Below are positions 6,195 through 10,591 of a DNA stretch of 10,591 nt, piece after piece; the stretch's first letter is position 1, and every line of letters begins with the position of its first letter. The position numbers and the translations under genes are program-made. Under the pieces are notes generated by a model that was not told the origin of the DNA, did not search any database, and was given only the letters and a program-made list of their open reading frames with translations. Location of the stretch: the NCBI GenBank assembly GCA_027063755.1, contig JAMORD010000055.1:1-10591 (forward strand), given 5' to 3'. Source of the stretch: a bacterium (GTDB lineage Bacteria > Coprothermobacterota > Coprothermobacteria > Coprothermobacterales > JAADFF01).

Positions 6195-6806
6195 GTGGAA
6201 CCTTATTGGTGGCTGCCTGTTTTGTTTGCCTATTTTTTAGGTGCCATTCCCTTCGGTTATCTCATTGGTAAATATATGTACGGTGTTGATGTGCGTAAAA
6301 AAGGTAGTGGCAATACAGGGGCAACCAATGTCTATAGGGTACTTGGAGCTAAGGCCGGTGGTCTAACATTTCTTTTAGATGCTTGTAAGGGATTCATTCC
6401 AGTAATCATTGCCCGCATGTTCTTTGCGGATCCTAAGGTGTGGGCGCTGACAGGTGCTGCCGCAGTTGTGGGGCATATCTTCTCTATATATTTGAAGTTT
6501 AGAGGAGGAAAAGGTATGTCCACTTCCTTTGGTGTGGGACTTGCTTTATGTCCTATTTGTGCCTTATGTGGTTTTATTACATGGTTGGCAGTGACTTCTA
6601 TTACTAATTATGTTTCCCTGGCATCTATTTTGGGATTTTTATTTGGCGCTGTATGCGCCTATTTCCTTGCCCCTATGCCTATTACTTTGACATTCCTTTT
6701 TATGTTTTTACTTATATTGTTTGCACACAGGAGCAATGTTGTTAGACTTATTAATGGTACAGAACGGAAAACACGTATGCCTTGGCAGAAGAAAGAGGAT
6801 GTATAA
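6195..6806 (+). CDS. plsY: Acyl-phosphate:glycerol-3-phosphate acyltransferase PlsY
   Basis: PlsY is an integral membrane enzyme that moves an acyl chain from acyl-phosphate to sn-glycerol 3-phosphate, giving lysophosphatidate, the first step of bacterial phospholipid synthesis. The usual PlsX partner is not in the window. At 203 residues the length is typical. Hydrophobic segments lie at about 5-28, 55-77, 84-100, 112-135 and 138-178. The three cytosolic motifs are present: GSGNTGATN at 37-45, then GHIFSIYLKFRGGKG at 93-107, and HRSNVVRLINGTE at 178-190. The middle motif usually has a Pro after the His-containing stretch, and Ser97 stands there instead. The start is GTG, chosen by ribosome-site spacing. 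The next gene begins 67 bases downstream on the same strand, so the two may share a transcript. Confidence 0.94.
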   Translation: MEPYWWLPVLFAYFLGAIPFGYLIGKYMYGVDVRKKGSGNTGATNVYRVLGAKAGGLTFLLDACKGFIPVIIARMFFADPKVWALTGAAAVVGHIFSIYLKFRGGKGMSTSFGVGLALCPICALCGFITWLAVTSITNYVSLASILGFLFGAVCAYFLAPMPITLTFLFMFLLILFAHRSNVVRLINGTERKTRMPWQKKEDV

Positions 6807-6860
6807 AAACTTTTCTTATCTGGTAAACCTCATGTGGAGGGTATCATAAAAATCTTTGGC

Positions 6861-6867
6861 GGAGGTG
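6861..6867 (+). promoter_or_regulatory. Ribosome binding site deciding the repeat-protein start
   Basis: GGAGGTG lies 6 bases before the ATG at 6874. An upstream in-frame TTG at 6856 would place this site inside the coding region, so ATG 6874 is the better start. Confidence 0.75.
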
Positions 6868-6873
6868 AATGGC

Positions 6874-8670
6874 ATGGTTATACTGAAAGATCATGCACTG
6901 ATGATTCAAAGTCTTTATAGAAAAGGTGAAGTTGATGTTAGCTTTTATAGTGATTCTCAGCGTGAAACACTATGGCAGCTTGAACTTGCAGGTCTTGTGA
7001 GGTTGGCAGGTATTGATGAATATGAGCTGACATTTGCAGGTAATATGCTTGCAGAGATTATGGAGAACCTTGTAGACGCAGGTAAACTGCCAAAGCCTGA
7101 GGAGTGGGAAGACTCCTTTAGATGGGTTGGCAGTGAAGTCATATCCATGATTAGGTATAGCCGTCAGGCTCAGGGTAGGGTAAAAGGTAGAGTTGCTGAA
7201 GAACTCTCAAAGAGAGGGTTTGCCGAGGATGGCAAACTAACTCCAGAGGCAGAGGCGCTTTCTGATGTTTACGATGCAAGCCACCCCAAACTGGTTATTA
7301 CCAAAGAACTTGCAGAATATCTGAAGGATATGCCACCAGGTCCTGGTGAAAGGGGAAGGCTTCCTGCATCTGGTGATAAACTTCTTGAGCTTGAGTCTAT
7401 GAGGCTTATTGCATTTTCTGTTCCAACATCTGACATTTATGCCCTTACAGGACTTGGCCAGCAGATTCGCATGGCCCTTAAGAAGGGTGCAGCAACATTT
7501 ATGGATGTTGTTATTGACGAGAGCATCTTGGAACTTATTGCCCGTGCTGTGAGAGGTGATATGCTTTCTGAATCTGAGAAAGAGATACTCATGGTTCGTG
7601 GTTTTATGGGGATGAACGAGGAGATACTTCCAGCCGGGGAGCATCTCTATCTTGCCTATAAGATTTATCGCAAAGGTGTTTACAAGAAAATACCGACATT
7701 CCATATTGATGACCTTGAGATTAAGCTCATGGATGTTATTGAAACTCTGTGGGAGAAGTTTGAGCAGAATCCTGAGATATTCCCCACAGTAGATCAGATC
7801 AAGAAGTATGTAAAAGAGAACTGGGAGTTTAAAGAGTATGATGTGCCCCTGGCACTGTTTAACCTTGAGGCATTTGACCTTATTAAATCCCGTGAGCACC
7901 GAAAGGGTAGTGGCAAGTATCTTGTTTATGAAATAACCCCTTATGGTAAAGAGGTTATGGAGAACCGTACTGGCAAAGATGTAAACTCCGAGGCAGTTAA
8001 ATCCATTACCATCACCCGTCTTGAGTTTGCAGCACCCAATGTAGAGTGGTATGGCCTTGCCCGTGAGGAAGGTCTTGTATCTGATGCATATCCTACCAAG
8101 GCAGGTCTGATGTTTGCCAGACTGGCAACAGAAGTTCGCAAGAGACCACTTATTACCAAGATAGAGGCAAAGCTGCTTGGTCGTATACCGTTTACAAGAG
8201 GACTTTTTGTAGAAGAGGAACTTATTCAGCCATATTTCAAAGGAGAAGAAGACGATGCCCGTGTTGGTTTGCAGAAGCTTGAGGCTAAGGGACTTGTTAA
8301 TCTACTACCTACAGGTGTTGTTGTGCTTACACAGGCTGGCCAATATATGAAGAGGGCCCTTTCTGGTACACCAACAGGATTGGCAACACCTGTTACACCA
8401 CTTGTTATCAGACTCCTGGAGGCAGTTAGGGATGTTGGTTCTCTCTATGTCAAGGAGCACAAAGTGAGAATTAAACCAGAAAACTGGAAACATGTAGAAA
8501 AAGCTGTGGGGGTAGACCCCGATACATTTAATAAGACCCTTGTCCTTGCCCGTGAGGCTAAGTTTATCTTGACAAACAGCTTGTCTGAGGCAGGTCAATA
8601 TCTGCTTAAAGCTGTTGATGAAATTAATAAGAAAGAGCACGATTGGGTAGAAGTTCTTATAGAAGCATAA
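6874..8670 (+). CDS. Large protein of repeated winged-helix-like units (resembles DUF505), 598 aa
   Basis: No enzyme motif is recognisable. Overall character recalls DUF505, an uncharacterised family I associate with archaea and thermophilic bacteria; this assignment is from memory and tentative. A degenerate unit recurs: a Leu-rich helix ending LExxGLV or similar, a short variable hairpin, then an (L/I)TxxGxxLxxxL helix. Copies appear near residues 36-62 (LELAGLVRL, LTFAGNML), 110-132 (LSKRGF, LTPEAEAL), 172-202 (LESMRLIAF, LTGLGQQI), 240-264 (MVRGFMGM, LPAGEHLYL), 328-364 (LFNLEAFDLI, ITPYGKEVM), 395-420 (LAREEGLV, PTKAGLMFARL), 468-496 (LEAKGLVNL, LTQAGQYM) and 558-582 (LAREAKFIL, LSEAGQYLL). 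This matches the recognition-helix and wing pattern of winged-helix domains strung in tandem. The protein is soluble, rich in Lys and Glu, with no signal peptide and no cysteines. A strong terminator follows. A nucleic-acid-binding or scaffolding role is only inference. Confidence 0.7.
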   Translation: MVILKDHALMIQSLYRKGEVDVSFYSDSQRETLWQLELAGLVRLAGIDEYELTFAGNMLAEIMENLVDAGKLPKPEEWEDSFRWVGSEVISMIRYSRQAQGRVKGRVAEELSKRGFAEDGKLTPEAEALSDVYDASHPKLVITKELAEYLKDMPPGPGERGRLPASGDKLLELESMRLIAFSVPTSDIYALTGLGQQIRMALKKGAATFMDVVIDESILELIARAVRGDMLSESEKEILMVRGFMGMNEEILPAGEHLYLAYKIYRKGVYKKIPTFHIDDLEIKLMDVIETLWEKFEQNPEIFPTVDQIKKYVKENWEFKEYDVPLALFNLEAFDLIKSREHRKGSGKYLVYEITPYGKEVMENRTGKDVNSEAVKSITITRLEFAAPNVEWYGLAREEGLVSDAYPTKAGLMFARLATEVRKRPLITKIEAKLLGRIPFTRGLFVEEELIQPYFKGEEDDARVGLQKLEAKGLVNLLPTGVVVLTQAGQYMKRALSGTPTGLATPVTPLVIRLLEAVRDVGSLYVKEHKVRIKPENWKHVEKAVGVDPDTFNKTLVLAREAKFILTNSLSEAGQYLLKAVDEINKKEHDWVEVLIEA

Positions 8671-8789
8671 ATTGTTGTAGAATAGCGACTTGGAAAGGGG
8701 GGACATGTGTCTCCCCTTTGTTTTTGTAGCAGAAAAGATATACAACTTTGTGGTTATGGAGAGATTTATTATTGTGTTATGTTTACAAA
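8671..8789. other. Convergent intergenic region between the repeat protein and ftsI
   Basis: These 119 bases separate two converging genes. Apart from the intrinsic terminator at 8694-8726 for the plus-strand gene, I see no gene or RNA. I also see no clear hairpin with a T-run that would stop minus-strand transcripts leaving ftsI, and the plus-strand hairpin lacks a T-run on its other side. Confidence 0.6.
8694..8726 (+). terminator. Rho-independent terminator of the plsY/repeat-protein unit
   Basis: AAAGGGG (8694-8700) pairs with CCCCTTT (8713-8719). The stem continues inward through GGACA and TGTCT with one G-U pair, giving about 12 base pairs and a very small loop. TTTGTTTTTG follows. It begins 24 bases after the stop codon. 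This is a classic intrinsic terminator for plus-strand transcription. Confidence 0.88.
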
Positions 8790-10523
8790 TTACTTATCTG
8801 GAAGCATGCCCTCTCTTGTTGCTATAAATGTGGCGATTTCTCTGAATATAGGAGCTGCTACTTGAGAGGCAAATCTTACACCTTTAGGGAGATTTTGCGG
8901 TCTGTATACGGTTGTCATTATGATATATTCAGGCTTGTCAGCAGGAAACATGCCTATAAACGTAAACATGCGTTGCTTAGAAGAATATTCGCCGTGCATG
9001 GCTATTTCTGCGGTGCCTGTTTTCCCGGCAACCTTGATCTCTTTGCCCGAGACAAATACCCTTGCTCTGACGATAGAGTCATGTACTACCTCAGTGAGAG
9101 CTTGTCTAACAGTATTTGCTACATTTTCAGATATGACCCTTTTAGGTGGTCTGTGGGGTGCTGGTGTGTACTTATCTCCTATATATATACCTTCTATAAG
9201 TGTGGGATTATATAGCAGCCCCCCTGTTGCAATGGGGGTATATGCTCTTAGAAGTTCAATAGGTGTGATGTATATACCATATCCAAACCCCGATACAGCG
9301 AGATAGACATTACCTTTAGGTGGCAATATGCCAGATATTTCCCCTGGAAGTTCTATGCCTGTTGGCTTGTCAAGGCCAAAGAGTCTTGCCTCAGATATGT
9401 AATTTTCATATCCCAGTTTTAGTGCTACTTGTGCAAACACGACATTGGAAGAAAGCTTTAAGCCTTTTAACACTGTTGCATGTTTACCGGCAGGTATAAC
9501 GGATTTAATAACATATTTGTCTACTTTAAGACTGCCCGTGTCGTCAAATGTGTCGGTGAGTTTTAGTCCTATCTTTTCCATAGCCCACATAAGTGTAAGA
9601 GGTTTTAATACAGAGCCCATCTCAAACCGTCCGCTGATAACAGGGTTGTATACAGGTTGACGATTTTTGTCAAGACGGGTTGTGGGTCTTATAGCCATAG
9701 CCCTTATAGCTCCTGTTGGGGTCATAACGACAATCCACGATGACATAGGGTGGATTTCTCTTTCTATTTGGTCAAGTAAGATCTCCGCCTTATATTGTAT
9801 GCCTAAATCTATGGTTGTTTTTACGGCTATATCAGGTGTTCTCAGTAAGAAACTTTTATAAGGTATATATTTGGCCCTAATTATATCATTGAGTGTTAGT
9901 TCAAGACCATCTATGCCTGTGCCATCAGGAGTAGTGAAACCAATAATCGGAGCAGCTATTGTGTATGATGCTGTGTGGTGAGGGTATATACGTTCTTGTG
10001 TATCATCTACCCACCAATATTTATGATTTGTATATCTAACATTTATAGGCATATCCTCAGGAATTTTTCCATGGACAATGTCGGATACCTCTCTGATAAT
10101 GGCCTCTTTCTTCTCACGAGATGCTGAAGGGCTGATGAGCCCCAATCTGTAGGCTATCATAAGATATTGACCTTCTGTGGAAGGTTCATGGGGGTTGATC
10201 CACAGCGTATATGTGGGAATAGAGTATGCAAGTGGCAGATTATACTTACCACCTTCTACAATAGCACCTCTTACTCCCTTGCCTATGTCTATCCCAAAGG
10301 GAGAGTATAACTGTAGTAATTTGGGACTGTATCCAAATGTTATGGTCATATGAATATTGATAAACATGAGAAATGCTATAGAAAATAATATAACAACAAC
10401 AAGAAAGCCCTGTTTTGAATAACAGGGCTTCCCTATATAGGTTTTCTTCTCCTCTTGTTTTTTACGAATTTGTTTCTTCGGTTGTGTTTGTTTCTGTCTT
10501 GCTGTTTGTCTTCTCTTCCTCAT
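8790..10523 (-). CDS. ftsI: Septal peptidoglycan transpeptidase FtsI (class B penicillin-binding protein)
   Basis: FtsI/PBP3 is a bitopic inner-membrane D,D-transpeptidase that crosslinks septal peptidoglycan in the divisome with FtsW and FtsL. The 577 residues start with a strongly basic, Gln-rich tail (1-37), then a membrane segment at about 39-58. The pedestal domain has RGAIV at 85-89, YTLWINP at 105-111 and GTGIDGLELTLND at 201-213. The transpeptidase domain shows all three catalytic motifs: SxxK as Ser304-Val-Leu-Lys307, SxN as Ser358-Ser-Asn360, and KTGT at 501-504. The RDRNG-like motif seen after RGxI in many homologues is degenerate here (EGGKYN, 90-95). There are no C-terminal PASTA domains. 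ATG at 10523 is the first possible start after an in-frame stop, with only a weak GAAAGG upstream. The start overlaps the preceding gene by 62 bases. The closely related PBP2 is less likely given this neighbourhood. Confidence 0.92.
   Translation of the reverse strand: MRKRRQTARQKQTQPKKQIRKKQEEKKTYIGKPCYSKQGFLVVVILFSIAFLMFINIHMTITFGYSPKLLQLYSPFGIDIGKGVRGAIVEGGKYNLPLAYSIPTYTLWINPHEPSTEGQYLMIAYRLGLISPSASREKKEAIIREVSDIVHGKIPEDMPINVRYTNHKYWWVDDTQERIYPHHTASYTIAAPIIGFTTPDGTGIDGLELTLNDIIRAKYIPYKSFLLRTPDIAVKTTIDLGIQYKAEILLDQIEREIHPMSSWIVVMTPTGAIRAMAIRPTTRLDKNRQPVYNPVISGRFEMGSVLKPLTLMWAMEKIGLKLTDTFDDTGSLKVDKYVIKSVIPAGKHATVLKGLKLSSNVVFAQVALKLGYENYISEARLFGLDKPTGIELPGEISGILPPKGNVYLAVSGFGYGIYITPIELLRAYTPIATGGLLYNPTLIEGIYIGDKYTPAPHRPPKRVISENVANTVRQALTEVVHDSIVRARVFVSGKEIKVAGKTGTAEIAMHGEYSSKQRMFTFIGMFPADKPEYIIMTTVYRPQNLPKGVRFASQVAAPIFREIATFIATREGMLPDK
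10405..10430 (-). repeat. Terminator-like hairpin inside the 5' end of ftsI
   Basis: AAGCCCTGTT (10405-10414) and AACAGGGCTT (10421-10430) form a perfect 10-bp stem around a 6-base loop. In the ftsI mRNA the stem lies about 32 bases after the stop of the overlapping upstream gene, and is followed by the T-rich run TCTTGTTGTTGTTATATT. It encodes residues 32-40 of FtsI. It may act as an attenuator or RNA-stability element, but the T-run is interrupted by G. Confidence 0.4.
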
Positions 10524-10591
10524 TATTTTGTGTCAACCTTTCTATAACAGCCAGCTGTTTGTTATACATCTCTCTAAGCTTTTTTAGTTCA
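10462..10591 (-). CDS. C-terminal tail of the gene upstream of ftsI, probably FtsL-like (5' partial)
   Basis: An open minus-strand frame enters from the right edge and ends with TAA at 10464-10462, giving 42 visible residues. It begins with a heptad-like stretch, ELKKLREMYNKQLAVIERLT, typical of a coiled coil. It finishes in an acidic, Asn/Thr-rich tail (NNEEEKTNSKTETNTTEETN). In division clusters the small membrane protein FtsL usually sits just upstream of ftsI and has a coiled coil, so FtsL is the best guess. The membrane segment lies outside the window, and FtsL sequences are too divergent to confirm from this piece. The last 62 bases overlap the ftsI start in another frame. Confidence 0.55.
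   Translation of the reverse strand, partial: ELKKLREMYNKQLAVIERLTQNNEEEKTNSKTETNTTEETNS

Noticed and set aside
6832-6849. A five-codon ATG frame (MWRVS) in the plsY/repeat-protein gap, next to GGAGGG
   Set aside because: The GGAGGG lies inside the frame instead of upstream, and the peptide is too short to support as a leader.
7237-7899. A 220-codon open frame on the minus strand opposite the repeat-protein gene
   Set aside because: It lies wholly antisense to a well-supported gene, is Cys/His/Asn-rich in an unnatural way, has no domain I recognise, and has no good ribosome site.
8694-8726. The terminator working in both directions
   Set aside because: Read on the minus strand the stem is followed by CCAAGTCGC with no T-run, so it should act only on plus-strand transcripts.
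8305-8745. A 146-codon minus-strand frame spanning the end of the repeat protein and the terminator
   Set aside because: It crosses a strong intrinsic terminator hairpin and is antisense to a real gene, with no recognisable domain.
8748-9215. A 155-codon plus-strand frame opposite the end of ftsI
   Set aside because: The product is Cys/Tyr/Arg-rich and runs antisense to the conserved KTGT region of ftsI, so it is a composition artefact.

Overview
This window looks like chromosomal core-genome DNA from a bacterium. It carries a bacterial division transpeptidase, the PlsY acyltransferase and the de novo NAD pathway, with nearly every base coding, very short gaps and strong Shine-Dalgarno sites. 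By eye the composition is AT-leaning to moderate, with heavy use of ATA, AGG and AGA codons. Two unknown families, a DUF190 protein and a long repeat protein resembling DUF505, recall thermophilic or deep-branching lineages such as Aquificota or Thermodesulfobacteria. That placement is inference only. I see no insertion sequence, phage gene, CRISPR array, tRNA or rRNA.

Layout. (1) Bases 1-4604, plus strand: a tightly packed run that is probably one operon. It holds the 3' end of a ThiI-like PP-loop gene, a cytoplasmic GH13 alpha-amylase-family enzyme, nadB, nadC, fluC (crcB) and a DUF190 gene. The last three are chained by 4-base stop/start overlaps. (2) Bases 4601-6100, minus strand: a two-gene unit of an unknown single-pass membrane protein followed by nadA. 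The 3' ends of nadA and the DUF190 gene overlap by 4 bases. (3) Bases 6101-6194: a divergent intergenic region with a perfect 16-base inverted repeat and candidate promoter boxes facing both ways. (4) Bases 6195-8670, plus strand: plsY and a 598-residue repeat protein, closed by a clear intrinsic terminator at 8694-8726. (5) Bases 8790-10591, minus strand: ftsI and, overlapping its start, the tail of an upstream gene in the position expected for ftsL.

How the genes work together. NadB oxidises L-aspartate to iminoaspartate, NadA condenses it with dihydroxyacetone phosphate to quinolinate, and NadC converts quinolinate to nicotinate mononucleotide. The whole aspartate-to-NaMN route is therefore here, but split over two convergent transcription units. 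FluC exports fluoride, and the adjacent DUF190 protein is a frequent but poorly understood partner. PlsY starts membrane phospholipid synthesis, and FtsI builds septal peptidoglycan.

The items most worth a second look are: the repeat architecture of the 598-residue protein; the CxxC insertion in the DUF190 protein; an acidic/basic dual-coding overlap at the ftsL-like/ftsI junction with a terminator-like hairpin just downstream; a perfect hairpin in the DUF190 gene that could terminate nadA transcripts; and the operator-like palindrome between the divergent units.
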